A stretch of DNA of 64,000 nt from Ruminococcus sp. (GCA_020024635.1 JAHHTL010000001.1:32170-96169), one strand, 5' to 3'. Numbered from the stretch's first letter, positions 18,644-27,585 are shown. The notes: generated from the letters alone by a model not told the origin. Made by a program: numbers and translations.

Positions 18644-19786
18644 ATGTGGTACGAAGATCTAGACCGATTGGGCGATGAAATAAAAAGGACAGTAGAAAAT
18701 GCAGTTGATTCTCGTAATTTTTATAGCTTGAATCAAACGATTACAAATACAGTAAGTCAGGCTACGGAGGGAATTCGTAAGTTTTCAGAACAAAGCTCCT
18801 ACAAAAGAGAAGGACGAAGTATTCCACCACTTTTATTTAAAAGAGTCAAAGGGATAAGGATACAAGGAATTGTGATGACAATTATAGGGGCGGTAGTAAT
18901 TGGAACATTGTTTTTACCACTGATATTGTCCATCTTGGAGGCTATTTTCACATCAGGATTTGTAGCAGTTGGAGGAATTCTTTTAGCTTCTTTATTTGGA
19001 GTGCTTATCATAGGCGGAGCCGTTTTACTTGGATGCGGAATAAAGCTTTTGAAAAAAATCAAAAGATTTCAGATCTATGTAGAGGAACTGGGAACAAAAG
19101 AATACTTTGAAATTTCAAAAGTTTCTGCACGAATAAAAAAATCAGCAAAGTATGTTTTGAATGATTTAAGTAAAATGATAGAGAAAAAGTGGTTTCTCCA
19201 AGGCCATATTGATCAACAGAAAACTTGCTTTATTGCAAGTCATGAGATGTACGAGCAGTACAATAAAATGATGCAGCAAGTGGATATGCAGAGAAAAGAA
19301 AAAGCAAAAGAGCATGCTCGTCAGATGGAAGATCAAAAAGCACGAGAAAAATTAGAGCCAAAGGTACAGGAAATCATAAAGGCAGGCGATGACTATGTGC
19401 GTAAAATCAAATCTTGCAATGATCGCATCCCGGGAGAAGAAATTTCGGCTAAAATTTCAAAAATAGAATACTTAGTAGATCAAATTTTTGACCGAGTAGA
19501 GCAAAACCCAGAGTGTGTAGCGGATATACGACGGTTGATGGACTATTATCTTCCGACAACAGTAAAGCTTTTAGAAGCATATGCGGAGTTAGATAAAATG
19601 ACTGTTCAAGGAGAAAATATTATTTCTTCTAAGAAAGAAATTGAAAGTACGATTGATACATTAAACGAAGCGTTCACAAAATTATTAGATAGTTTGTTTC
19701 AGGAAAAAGCATGGGATGTTTCCTCGGATATTTCTGTGCTGAATACGATGCTTGCACAGGAAGGATTGACAAAAAAAGATTTTTAA
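18644..19786 (+). CDS. XpaC-family membrane protein
   Basis: Family named for a Bacillus gene (xpaC) linked to hydrolysis of 5-bromo-4-chloroindolyl phosphate; its molecular role is not settled. The 380-residue product has two adjacent membrane segments (about 70-135, GIVMTIIGAVVIGTLFLPLI and GGILLASLFGVLIIGGAVLL) and a long charged helical C-terminal half that probably forms coiled coil (MQQVDMQRKEKAKEHARQ). The ATG at 18644 follows AGGTGG; an in-frame GTG at 18635 lies inside that site. A TelA gene follows after 19 bases, the common pairing for this family. Confidence 0.82.
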   Translation: MWYEDLDRLGDEIKRTVENAVDSRNFYSLNQTITNTVSQATEGIRKFSEQSSYKREGRSIPPLLFKRVKGIRIQGIVMTIIGAVVIGTLFLPLILSILEAIFTSGFVAVGGILLASLFGVLIIGGAVLLGCGIKLLKKIKRFQIYVEELGTKEYFEISKVSARIKKSAKYVLNDLSKMIEKKWFLQGHIDQQKTCFIASHEMYEQYNKMMQQVDMQRKEKAKEHARQMEDQKAREKLEPKVQEIIKAGDDYVRKIKSCNDRIPGEEISAKISKIEYLVDQIFDRVEQNPECVADIRRLMDYYLPTTVKLLEAYAELDKMTVQGENIISSKKEIESTIDTLNEAFTKLLDSLFQEKAWDVSSDISVLNTMLAQEGLTKKDF

Positions 19787-19805
19787 ATAAATAGGAGGAA
19801 GAACT

Positions 19806-20942
19806 ATGGGAGAAGAATTTAAAGAGTTTTCGACAACACCTACATTGACGTTGGATCCATTCTCAGAGGCAAAACAAGAAGTGATGGAGAAATCAGATTC
19901 AGATAAACCAGCGCTTGATGAAAGTATCTTGACGGTAGAAGAACAAAAAATCGTGGATAATTTTGTGCAGAAAATAGATCTTACAGATTCCTCTATGATT
20001 CTACAATATGGTGCAGGTACCCAGAAAAAAATGGCTGATTTTTCGGAAGCGGCATTGGAAAATGTTCGTACAAAAGATTTAGGAGAGGTTGGAAACCTTC
20101 TTACAGGGGTTGTAAAAGAATTAAAGGAATTTGATGAGGAAGAAGAAAAGGGATTCTTTGGATTCTTAAAAAAACCGGTAAATAAAATTACTGCCTTAAA
20201 ATCGAAATACACAAAAGCAGAAAGTAATGTAAATGAAATTTGCAAAGCGTTGGAAGGACAGCAAGTGCAGCTTCTAAAAGATGTGGCATTGCTTGATAAA
20301 ATGTATGAAGTGAATTTGACGTATTTTAAAGAACTTACGATGTATGTAATGGCTGGAAAGAAGAAGCTGGAGGAAGTACGAAACACACAATTACCAGCTT
20401 TGGTGGAGCAGGCACAAAGAACCGGATTTTCTGAAGATGTTCAGGAAGCAAGAGATTTGGCAGCAATGTGTGATCGATTTGAGAAAAAAATACACGATCT
20501 CGAGTTGACGCGCACCATTTGCATGCAGACAGCCCCACAGATTAGATTGATCCAAGGAAATAATACACAAATGGTAGAAAAAATTCAGTCTACGTTGGTA
20601 AATACGATTCCATTGTGGAAAAGTCAGATGGTTTTAGCACTTGGTGTGGAACACTCTCAACAGGCAGCAAAAGCGCAACGAGAAGTGACGAATATGACGA
20701 ATGAACTATTAAAGAAAAATGCAGAAAAATTAAAAATGACAACAATAGAAACTGCCAAAGAAACCAATCGTGGAATTGTGGATTTAGAAACATTGAAACA
20801 GACAAACGAAACTTTGATTTCTACATTAGACGAAGTAATGCAGATACAGGCAGAAGGACGCACAAAACGTCAAGAAGCAGAACAAGAAATGAAGCGTATG
20901 GAGAATGAATTAAAAACAAAATTGCTTCAGATTCAGGGATAA
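19806..20942 (+). CDS. TelA-family protein (toxic anion resistance family)
   Basis: The family is named for tellurite resistance, but its biochemical activity is unclear and it also occurs with antibiotic and envelope stress genes. The 378-residue soluble protein is mostly helical. It has VDNFVQKIDLTDSSMILQYG near residues 57-76, FFGFLKKPVNKITALKSKY near 117-135, and a C-terminal core with NTIPLWKSQMVLALGVEHSQ. AGGAGG precedes the ATG. It is co-transcribed with the XpaC gene. No signal peptide is visible. Confidence 0.88.
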   Translation: MGEEFKEFSTTPTLTLDPFSEAKQEVMEKSDSDKPALDESILTVEEQKIVDNFVQKIDLTDSSMILQYGAGTQKKMADFSEAALENVRTKDLGEVGNLLTGVVKELKEFDEEEEKGFFGFLKKPVNKITALKSKYTKAESNVNEICKALEGQQVQLLKDVALLDKMYEVNLTYFKELTMYVMAGKKKLEEVRNTQLPALVEQAQRTGFSEDVQEARDLAAMCDRFEKKIHDLELTRTICMQTAPQIRLIQGNNTQMVEKIQSTLVNTIPLWKSQMVLALGVEHSQQAAKAQREVTNMTNELLKKNAEKLKMTTIETAKETNRGIVDLETLKQTNETLISTLDEVMQIQAEGRTKRQEAEQEMKRMENELKTKLLQIQG

Positions 20943-20955
20943 AAGCAATCTCACC

Positions 20956-20984
20956 TTGACAAAAAAGTATAATTCAGTTAGAAT
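20956..20984 (+). promoter_or_regulatory. proS T-box promoter
   Basis: TTGACA (20956-20961), 17-base spacer, TAGAAT (20979-20984). Transcription would start just before the T-box Stem I. Confidence 0.75.
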
Positions 20985-20989
20985 CACAC

Positions 20990-21231
20990 GTATTATAGGC
21001 TGTGAAGGGGAATAGTAAATGTACAGAGATTTTACAGAGAGGGAAACCATGCTGAGAGGTTCCTAAATGGAGTGCATAGAACCAGCCCTGGAGCTTTTAC
21101 ATGAAAATGTAACGTAGGACCGGCGTTAACGGTGAAAGAGTGAGCTGTACATCTACAGTTAATTAGGGTGGTACCGCCGAAAATTTTCGGTCCCTTAGAG
21201 GAGGGAAGAAAATCTTCGGCGGTTTTCTTTT
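20990..21231 (+). ncRNA. T-box riboswitch, proline specific
   Basis: tRNA-sensing leader of proS. Stem I contains an AGTA element (near 21013-21018) facing the specifier loop AGAACCAG (21078-21085), in which CCA (21082-21084) is a proline codon matching the gene downstream. The T-box sequence AGGGTGGTACCGC is at 21165-21177. Its ACCGCCGAA part (21173-21181) pairs with TTCGGCGGT (21215-21223), followed by TTTCTTTT, giving the terminator. Known mechanism: uncharged tRNA-Pro binds and stabilises the antiterminator. Confidence 0.93.
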
Positions 21232-21275
21232 CCTCTAGTTGATATAATAGAAGCATGATAAAAAGGAGATAGGTT

Positions 21276-22718
21276 ATGGCTAAGGAAAAAAAACTGGTTC
21301 AGGCGATCACATCCAGAGAAGAGGATTTTGCACAATGGTATACAGATGTGGTGCGTGAAGCAAAACTATGTGACTATTCAGAAGTGAAAGGTTGTTTGAA
21401 TTATCTTCCAAATGGATATGCACTTTGGGAAAACATTCAGGCAGATCTTGACAAACGTTTTAAAGAAACAGGCGTTGAAAATGTGTATCTTCCAGTTCTC
21501 ATTCCAGAGTATCTTTTGCAAAAAGAGGCAGATCACATTGATGGGTTTGCACCAGAAGTTGCATGGGTAACCAAAGGTGGTCTGGATGATCTTCAGGATA
21601 GATTTTGCATCCGACCAACATCCGAAACATTATTCTGTGATCTTTGGAGTAAAACAGTTCAATCTTATCGAGATCTTCCAAAGGTGTGGAATCAATGGTG
21701 TTCCGTTCTTCGTTGGGAAAAAACAACAAGACCATTTTTGCGTTCCAGAGAATTCTTGTGGCAAGAAGGACACACCATTCATGCTACATTTGAAGAGGCA
21801 GAGCAAAGAACTTTGACGATGCGCGATGTATATCGAGATTTCATCCAAGAAGATTTGGCAATTCCTCTGGTATCTGGACGTAAGACAGCAAGTGAGAAGT
21901 TTGCAGGTGCACAGGATACATATACGGTAGAGGCACTTATGCATGATGGAAAGGCTTTGCAGTCTGCAACAAGTCATTTCTTTGGAAATGCATTTCCAGA
22001 TGCATTTAATATCAAGTATTCAGATAAGAACAATGAACTTCACAGTGTATATGAAACGTCATGGGGACTATCTACAAGAATTATCGGCGCTATGATCATG
22101 GTACATGGGGATGATAGTGGGCTTGTTATTCCGCCAAGAATTGCACCAGTGCAGACAAGAGTGATCCCGATTGCACAGCATAAAGAAGGGGTTCTTGATA
22201 AAGCGACAGAACTTATGAATACATTAAAAGAAGCAGGATATCGTGTGAAAATTGATGATTCTGAGAAGAGTCCGGGATGGAAATTCAGCGAGCAGGAGAT
22301 GTTAGGAATCCCTACAAGAATTGAAATCGGACCAAAAGATATAGAAAATAATCAAGTAGTAGTAGTCCGCCGTGATACAAGAGAGAAGATTGTAGTGTCT
22401 ATAGATGAAATTACAACAAAACTTTCTGAAATTCTTGAGAATATTCAAAAAGATATGTTTGATCGTGCAAAAGCTTTTCTGGATTCTCATATTGAAACAG
22501 CAGTTACAATGGACGAAATGAAAGAAATAGCAGAGACAAAAACTGGATTTATAAAAGCTATGTGGTGTGGGGACCCAGAATGCGAAGCAAACATCAAAGT
22601 GATGACCGGAGGAGTGACATCTAGATGTATTCCAGATGAAGAAGAACAGTTATCAGACGTATGTGTGTGTTGTGGAAAGCCGGCAAAACATATGGTTTAC
22701 TGGGGAAAAGCATACTAA
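21276..22718 (+). CDS. proS: Prolyl-tRNA synthetase, archaeal/eukaryotic type
   Basis: Charges tRNA-Pro with proline. At 480 residues it lacks the inserted editing domain of the longer bacterial ProRS. It starts VQAITSREEDFAQWYTDVV, has class II motif 2 around CSVLRWEKTTRPFLRSREF (about residues 149-167), HGDDSGLVIPPRIAP motif 3, and an extra C-terminal zinc-binding domain (MWCGDPECEANIK ... CVCCGKPAKHMVYWGKAY). The final Tyr is typical of the archaeal/eukaryotic-type enzyme, which is frequent in Clostridia. AAGGAG precedes the ATG. Controlled by the T-box. Confidence 0.94.
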   Translation: MAKEKKLVQAITSREEDFAQWYTDVVREAKLCDYSEVKGCLNYLPNGYALWENIQADLDKRFKETGVENVYLPVLIPEYLLQKEADHIDGFAPEVAWVTKGGLDDLQDRFCIRPTSETLFCDLWSKTVQSYRDLPKVWNQWCSVLRWEKTTRPFLRSREFLWQEGHTIHATFEEAEQRTLTMRDVYRDFIQEDLAIPLVSGRKTASEKFAGAQDTYTVEALMHDGKALQSATSHFFGNAFPDAFNIKYSDKNNELHSVYETSWGLSTRIIGAMIMVHGDDSGLVIPPRIAPVQTRVIPIAQHKEGVLDKATELMNTLKEAGYRVKIDDSEKSPGWKFSEQEMLGIPTRIEIGPKDIENNQVVVVRRDTREKIVVSIDEITTKLSEILENIQKDMFDRAKAFLDSHIETAVTMDEMKEIAETKTGFIKAMWCGDPECEANIKVMTGGVTSRCIPDEEEQLSDVCVCCGKPAKHMVYWGKAY

Positions 22719-22730
22719 AAAGGAAAGAAA

Positions 22731-22775
22731 AGAATCGGAATGTACAAGGAAAAAAGTGCATTCCGTTCTTTTTTT
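22731..22775 (+). terminator. Terminator after proS
   Basis: Stem AGAATCGGAATGTAC with GTGCATTCCGTTCT (one bulged T), A-rich loop, then nine T. Confidence 0.88.
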
Positions 22776-22805
22776 ATAAAAACCTACAAAAAGCGGGAAA
22801 AGCCC

Positions 22806-22834
22806 TTGACTTTCCACAAAAAACGTAATACACT
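22806..22834 (+). promoter_or_regulatory. str operon promoter
   Basis: TTGACT (22806-22811), 17-base spacer, TACACT (22829-22834). It lies about 120 bases before rpsL. Confidence 0.55.
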
Positions 22835-22868
22835 GATTTAGCATGCACAGAAAGGTAAAACTTTATTG

Positions 22869-22927
22869 TGGGTGCGATAAAGATAATCACGATTATCTGC
22901 AACCCGTTATTACAGAAAGTAATGACA
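22869..22927 (+). promoter_or_regulatory. Structured rpsL leader
   Basis: Two successive hairpins. In the first, GGGTGC (22870-22875) faces GCAACCC (22899-22905), with an inner AGATAAT/ATTATCT stem and a CACG loop. In the second, GTTATTA (22906-22912) pairs with TAATGAC (22920-22926). The second ends 13 bases before the ribosome binding site. A ribosomal-protein autoregulatory leader is possible but not shown. Confidence 0.45.
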
Positions 22928-22953
22928 GACGAATATCATAGGAGGTGAAAAGA

Positions 22954-23376
22954 ATGCCAACATTTAACCAGTTAGTTAGAAAAGGTCGTCAGACTTCTGA
23001 AAGAAAGTCTACAGCACCAGCACTTCAGAAAGGATACAACTCTCTTAAGAAACGTGCTACTAATGTATCTGCACCACAGAAAAGAGGTGTTTGTACAGCT
23101 GTTAAGACTGCTACACCAAAGAAACCTAACTCTGCTTTAAGAAAAATCGCCAGAGTTCGTCTTTCTAACGGAATCGAAGTAACAAGTTACATTCCAGGTG
23201 AAGGACACAACCTTCAGGAACATAGCGTTGTTTTGATTCGTGGAGGAAGAGTTAAGGATTTACCTGGTACAAGATATCACATCGTTCGTGGTACACTTGA
23301 TACAGCAGGTGTTGCTAAGAGAAGACAGGCTCGTTCTAAATACGGCGCTAAGAGACCAAAAGACGCGAAAAAGTAA
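22954..23376 (+). CDS. rpsL: 30S ribosomal protein S12
   Basis: Decoding-centre protein of the small subunit. The 140-residue product starts MPTFNQLVRKGRQ and has TATPKKPNSALRKIARVRL, with the streptomycin-related Lys unchanged, then GEGHNLQEHSVVLIRGGRVK and DLPGTRYHIVRG. The ATG at 22954 lies six bases after AGGAGGTG (22940-22947). A GTG at 22945 overlaps that site. It is first in the str operon. Confidence 0.97.
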   Translation: MPTFNQLVRKGRQTSERKSTAPALQKGYNSLKKRATNVSAPQKRGVCTAVKTATPKKPNSALRKIARVRLSNGIEVTSYIPGEGHNLQEHSVVLIRGGRVKDLPGTRYHIVRGTLDTAGVAKRRQARSKYGAKRPKDAKK

Positions 23377-23607
23377 TTTAGCAACTTAGGTTTGTCGTAA
23401 AACTTAGTAAGATTAAGTAACTAAACAGTTAAATCGTATCACAAACAGAACTATGATTATCGTAGGTTGCGGATTTAAGATACTTTTAGTCCCGCGGCCA
23501 CGAGCACATGAACCGCGAAGAACGCGATTTCCATAGAAAGACACATGTGAGTACCGATGAATTAATCCCGGCGAAGACCGGAAATAATGATTAAGGAGGG
23601 AAGGACC
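23377..23607 (+). other. Long structured spacer between rpsL and rpsG
   Basis: A 231-base non-coding gap inside the str operon. It contains locally GC-rich segments unlike its AT-rich surroundings: CGCGG (23493-23497) can pair with CCGCG (23513-23517), and CCGG (23568-23571) with CCGG (23578-23581) around a CGAAGA loop. No promoter or terminator is clear. In other bacteria S7 represses this operon by binding the S12-S7 spacer, so a similar control site is a reasonable guess. A 27-codon frame from 23453 has no ribosome binding site. Confidence 0.5.
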
Positions 23608-24078
23608 GTGCCACGTAAAGGACATACTCAGAAAAGAGATGTATTAGCGGATCCAATATACAACAATAAAGTTGTAACCAAACTTATCAACAACATTATG
23701 TTAGATGGTAAGAAAGGTGTTGCACAGAAGATTGTATACGGAGCATTTGAAAGAGTTGAAGAAAAGGCTGAGAAACCAGCAATCGAAGTGTTCGAAGAGG
23801 CTATGAACAATATCATGCCATTACTTGAAGTAAAAGCAAGACGTATTGGTGGAGCTACTTATCAGGTACCAATCGAAGTAAGAGCAGACAGAAGACAAGC
23901 TCTTGCACTTCGCTGGATCACATTGTATTCTCGTAAAAGAGGAGAAAAAACAATGGAAGAAAGACTTGCAAATGAAATCCTGGATGCAGCTAACAACACT
24001 GGAGCATCAGTGAAGAAGAAAGAAGATATGCACAAGATGGCAGAAGCAAATAAAGCATTTGCTCACTACCGTTTTTAA
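23608..24078 (+). CDS. rpsG: 30S ribosomal protein S7
   Basis: Primary assembly protein of the 30S head, contacting mRNA and tRNA at the exit site. The 156-residue product starts MPRKGHTQKRDVLADPIYN and has NNIMLDGKKGVAQKIVYGAF, VKARRIGGATYQVPIEVRAD and RWITLYSRKRGEKTMEERLA. The start is the GTG at 23608, eight bases after AAGGAGGG. It is probably the operon's autoregulator, by analogy with other bacteria. Confidence 0.96.
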   Translation: MPRKGHTQKRDVLADPIYNNKVVTKLINNIMLDGKKGVAQKIVYGAFERVEEKAEKPAIEVFEEAMNNIMPLLEVKARRIGGATYQVPIEVRADRRQALALRWITLYSRKRGEKTMEERLANEILDAANNTGASVKKKEDMHKMAEANKAFAHYRF

Positions 24079-24094
24079 TTAGGAGGACAAAATC

Positions 24095-26212
24095 TTGGCA
24101 GGAAGAGAATATCCATTAGAGAGAACCAGAAATATTGGTATCATGGCTCATATCGATGCTGGTAAAACAACACTGACAGAGCGTATCCTCTATTATACTG
24201 GTGTAAACTATAAAATTGGTGATACACACGAAGGTACTGCTACTATGGACTGGATGGAGCAGGAAGCTGAAAGAGGTATCACAATTACTTCAGCCGCTAC
24301 AACATGTCACTGGACACAGCAGGAAAAAACAAAAGTAAAACCAGGTGCTAAAGAGCATCGTATCAATATCATTGATACACCGGGACACGTTGACTTCACA
24401 GTAGAAGTTGAGCGTTCACTCCGTGTGCTTGATGGTGCTATTGGTGTTTTCTGTGCTAAGGGTGGTGTAGAACCACAGTCAGAGAACGTTTGGCGTCAGG
24501 CTGACACTTATAATGTACCAAGAATGGCTTTCATCAACAAGATGGATATCTTAGGTGCTGATTTCTACAATGCCGTAGATCAGATTAAGACAAGACTTGG
24601 TAAAAATGCAATTTGTCTTCAGTTACCAATTGGTAAAGAAGATTCATTTAAAGGTATCATCGACTTGATGGAAATGCAAGCTTACATCTACAATGATGAA
24701 AAAGGTGATGATATCACAGTTACAGATATTCCAGAAGATATGAAAGATGATGCAGAACTTTATCACACAGAATTAGTTGAAAAGATCTGCGAACTTGATG
24801 ATGATCTTATGATGGAATACTTAGAAGGAGAAGAACCTTCTATCGAAGCTTTAAAAGCTGCTTTAAGAAAAGGTACTTGCGAATGTACAGCAGTTCCAGT
24901 TTGCTGTGGTACAGCATACAGAAACAAAGGTGTACAGAAGTTACTTGATGCAGTTCTTGAATATATGCCATCTCCACTAGACATTCCACCAATCGAAGGT
25001 GTGGATGACGAAGGAAATGAAGTAGTAAGAGAGTCTTCTGATGAAGCTCCATTCGCTGCTCTTGCATTCAAGATCATGACAGACCCATTCGTAGGTAAAC
25101 TTGCTTACTTTAGAGTATATTCAGGTTCTATGAATTCTGGTTCTTACGTACTCAATGCAACAAAGGGTAAAAAAGAACGTGTTGGTCGTATCCTTCAGAT
25201 GCATGCCAATAAGAGATCAGAACTTGATAAAGTATATGCTGGAGATATTGCTGCAGCAATCGGATTTAAATTCACTACAACAGGTGATACAATCTGTGAC
25301 GAGCAGCATCCGGTTATCTTAGAGTCTATGGAATTCCCAGAGCCAGTTATTGAGCTTGCTATCGAGCCTAAAACAAAGGCTTCTCAGGGAAAACTTGGAG
25401 AATCTTTAGCAAAACTTGCAGAAGAAGATCCAACATTCCGTGCTCATACAGATCACGATACAGGTCAGACAATCATCGCTGGTATGGGTGAACTTCACCT
25501 TGAGATCATCGTTGACAGACTTTTACGTGAGTTTAAGGTAGAGGCTAACGTAGGTGCACCTCAGGTTGCTTACAAAGAATCCTTTACAAAAGCTGTTGAA
25601 GTTGACAGCAAATATGCAAAACAGTCAGGTGGACGTGGACAGTACGGACACTGTAAAGTTAAATTTGAGCCTATGGATGTCAATGGAGAAGAGACATACA
25701 AATTCGAATCTACTGTAGTTGGTGGAGCTATTCCAAAAGAATATATCCCAGCTGTAGGCGAAGGTATCGAAGAGGCTATGAAGTCTGGTATCCTTGGTGG
25801 ATTCCCAGTTGTTGGTGTATATGCTAACGTATACGACGGATCTTACCATGAAGTCGATTCAAGTGAAATGGCATTCCACATTGCAGGTTCTCTTGCATTT
25901 AAGGATGCGATGAAGAAAGCTTCCCCAGTACTTCTTGAACCAATCATGAAGGTAGAAGTTACAATGCCTGAACAATACATGGGAGATGTTATCGGAGATA
26001 TCAACTCTCGCCGTGGACGTATCGAAGGAATGGATGATTTAGGTGGTGGAAAAATCGTACGTGCGTACGTTCCATTGTCTGAAATGTTCGGATACGCAAC
26101 AGACTTACGTTCTAAGACACAGGGACGTGGAAACTACTCAATGTTCTTTGAGAGCTATGAGCCAGTACCAAAGTCTGTACAGGAAAAAGTATTATCAAGC
26201 AAAAACGATTAA
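24095..26212 (+). CDS. fusA: Elongation factor G
   Basis: GTPase that drives ribosome translocation. The 705-residue protein has the GTP motifs AHIDAGKTT (G1, about 18-26), DTPGH (G3) and NKMD (G4), the ERGITITSAATT switch, and domain IV with QSGGRGQYGHCKV. The start codon is TTG, eight bases after AGGAGG (24081-24086), unusual for so highly expressed a protein. It lies 16 bases after rpsG in the str operon. Confidence 0.97.
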   Translation: MAGREYPLERTRNIGIMAHIDAGKTTLTERILYYTGVNYKIGDTHEGTATMDWMEQEAERGITITSAATTCHWTQQEKTKVKPGAKEHRINIIDTPGHVDFTVEVERSLRVLDGAIGVFCAKGGVEPQSENVWRQADTYNVPRMAFINKMDILGADFYNAVDQIKTRLGKNAICLQLPIGKEDSFKGIIDLMEMQAYIYNDEKGDDITVTDIPEDMKDDAELYHTELVEKICELDDDLMMEYLEGEEPSIEALKAALRKGTCECTAVPVCCGTAYRNKGVQKLLDAVLEYMPSPLDIPPIEGVDDEGNEVVRESSDEAPFAALAFKIMTDPFVGKLAYFRVYSGSMNSGSYVLNATKGKKERVGRILQMHANKRSELDKVYAGDIAAAIGFKFTTTGDTICDEQHPVILESMEFPEPVIELAIEPKTKASQGKLGESLAKLAEEDPTFRAHTDHDTGQTIIAGMGELHLEIIVDRLLREFKVEANVGAPQVAYKESFTKAVEVDSKYAKQSGGRGQYGHCKVKFEPMDVNGEETYKFESTVVGGAIPKEYIPAVGEGIEEAMKSGILGGFPVVGVYANVYDGSYHEVDSSEMAFHIAGSLAFKDAMKKASPVLLEPIMKVEVTMPEQYMGDVIGDINSRRGRIEGMDDLGGGKIVRAYVPLSEMFGYATDLRSKTQGRGNYSMFFESYEPVPKSVQEKVLSSKND

Positions 26213-26226
26213 TTCATGAAAAAGGC

Positions 26227-26255
26227 TTGAAAAAGCTACGATTATGAAATATAAT
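26227..26255 (+). promoter_or_regulatory. Internal promoter of tuf
   Basis: TTGAAA (26227-26232), 17-base spacer, TATAAT (26250-26255), in the 114-base gap after fusA. A small inverted repeat ACCTGA-TC-TCAGGT near 26281-26294 lies in the leader before the tuf ribosome binding site. tuf can therefore be expressed apart from fusA. Confidence 0.65.
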
Positions 26256-26326
26256 CAAAATTAGCCGATTAAAGCGAAAATACCTGATCTCAGGTTAGAT
26301 ATTTTTATTAAGGAGGATTATTCAAA

Positions 26327-27520
26327 ATGGCAAAAGCTAAATTTGAAAGAACAAAACCACATGCTAATATTGGTACTATTGGACACGTTGACCATGGTAA
26401 AACAACATTAACAGCTGCTATCACAAAAACACTTTCTGTAAGAGTTGCAGGTAACGCAGCAGTTGATTTCGAAAACATTGACAAGGCTCCAGAAGAAAGA
26501 GAACGTGGAATCACAATTTCTACATCTCACGTTGAGTATGAGACAGAAAAACGTCACTATGCTCACGTTGACTGCCCAGGACATGCTGACTATGTAAAGA
26601 ACATGATCACAGGTGCAGCTCAGATGGATGGTGCTATCCTTGTTGTTGCAGCTACTGACGGAGTTATGGCTCAGACAAAAGAGCACATTCTTCTTTCTCG
26701 TCAGGTAGGTGTTCCAAAAATCGTTGTATTCATGAACAAATGTGACATGGTAGACGATGAAGAACTTCTTGAATTAGTAGAAATGGAAATTCGTGAACTT
26801 CTTAACGAGTACGAATTCCCAGGAGATGACACTCCAATCATCCAGGGATCAGCTCTTAAAGCTATCGAAGATCCAAGCGGAGAATGGGGAGATAAGATCA
26901 TGGAACTTATGGATGCTGTTGACGAATGGATCCCAGATCCACAGCGTGAAACAGACAAACCATTCCTTATGCCAATCGAGGACGTTTTCTCTATCACAGG
27001 ACGTGGTACAGTTGCTACAGGTAGAGTAGAACGTGGTGTTCTTCATGTATCTGACGAAGTTGAAATCGTTGGTATCCACGAAGAAACAAGAAAAACTGTT
27101 GTAACAGGAATCGAAATGTTCCGTAAACTTCTTGACGAAGCTCAGGCTGGTGATAACATCGGTGCTCTTCTTCGTGGTGTTCAGAGAACTGAAATCGAAA
27201 GAGGACAGGTTCTTATTAAACCAGGCTCAGTAACATGCCACAAGAAATTTACAGCTCAGGTTTACGTTTTAACAAAAGATGAAGGTGGACGTCATACACC
27301 ATTCTTCAATAACTATAGACCACAGTTCTACTTCAGAACAACAGACGTTACAGGTGTTTGCGAACTTCCAGCAGGAACAGAAATGTGTATGCCTGGTGAC
27401 CACGTTGAAATGACAGTTGAACTTATCCACCCAGTAGCTATGGAAGAGGGTCTTGGATTCGCTATCCGTGAAGGTGGACGTACAGTAGGTTCAGGTAAGG
27501 TTGCTAAGATTATCGAGTAA
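26327..27520 (+). CDS. tuf: Elongation factor Tu
   Basis: GTPase that delivers aminoacyl-tRNA to the ribosome. The 397-residue protein has GHVDHGKTTL (G1, about 19-28), the ERGITISTSHVEYE switch, DCPGHADYVKNMITGAAQ (G3), NKCDMVDD (G4) and the domain II/III motifs VEDVFSITGRGTVATGRVER and GGRHTPFFNNYRPQFYFRTT. AAGGAGG precedes the ATG. Last gene of the str operon, with its own candidate promoter and a strong terminator after it. Confidence 0.98.
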   Translation: MAKAKFERTKPHANIGTIGHVDHGKTTLTAAITKTLSVRVAGNAAVDFENIDKAPEERERGITISTSHVEYETEKRHYAHVDCPGHADYVKNMITGAAQMDGAILVVAATDGVMAQTKEHILLSRQVGVPKIVVFMNKCDMVDDEELLELVEMEIRELLNEYEFPGDDTPIIQGSALKAIEDPSGEWGDKIMELMDAVDEWIPDPQRETDKPFLMPIEDVFSITGRGTVATGRVERGVLHVSDEVEIVGIHEETRKTVVTGIEMFRKLLDEAQAGDNIGALLRGVQRTEIERGQVLIKPGSVTCHKKFTAQVYVLTKDEGGRHTPFFNNYRPQFYFRTTDVTGVCELPAGTEMCMPGDHVEMTVELIHPVAMEEGLGFAIREGGRTVGSGKVAKIIE

Positions 27521-27550
27521 TCAGACTTTAATCGAAAGTAAAGGTTATAT

Positions 27551-27585
27551 AAAACCCTGGAAACTTAAGTTTTCAGGGTTTTTTT
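27551..27585 (+). terminator. Terminator after tuf
   Basis: Stem AACCCTGGAAACTT with AAGTTTTCAGGGTT (one G-T pair) followed by seven T. Confidence 0.93.

Noticed and set aside
19685..20386. Open frame of 233 codons on the minus strand opposite XpaC/TelA genes
   Set aside because: Ser/Phe-rich shadow of the telA frame; telA has a clear family match and start.
23453..23536. 27-codon frame in the rpsL-rpsG gap
   Set aside because: No ribosome binding site; the sequence is better explained as structured RNA.
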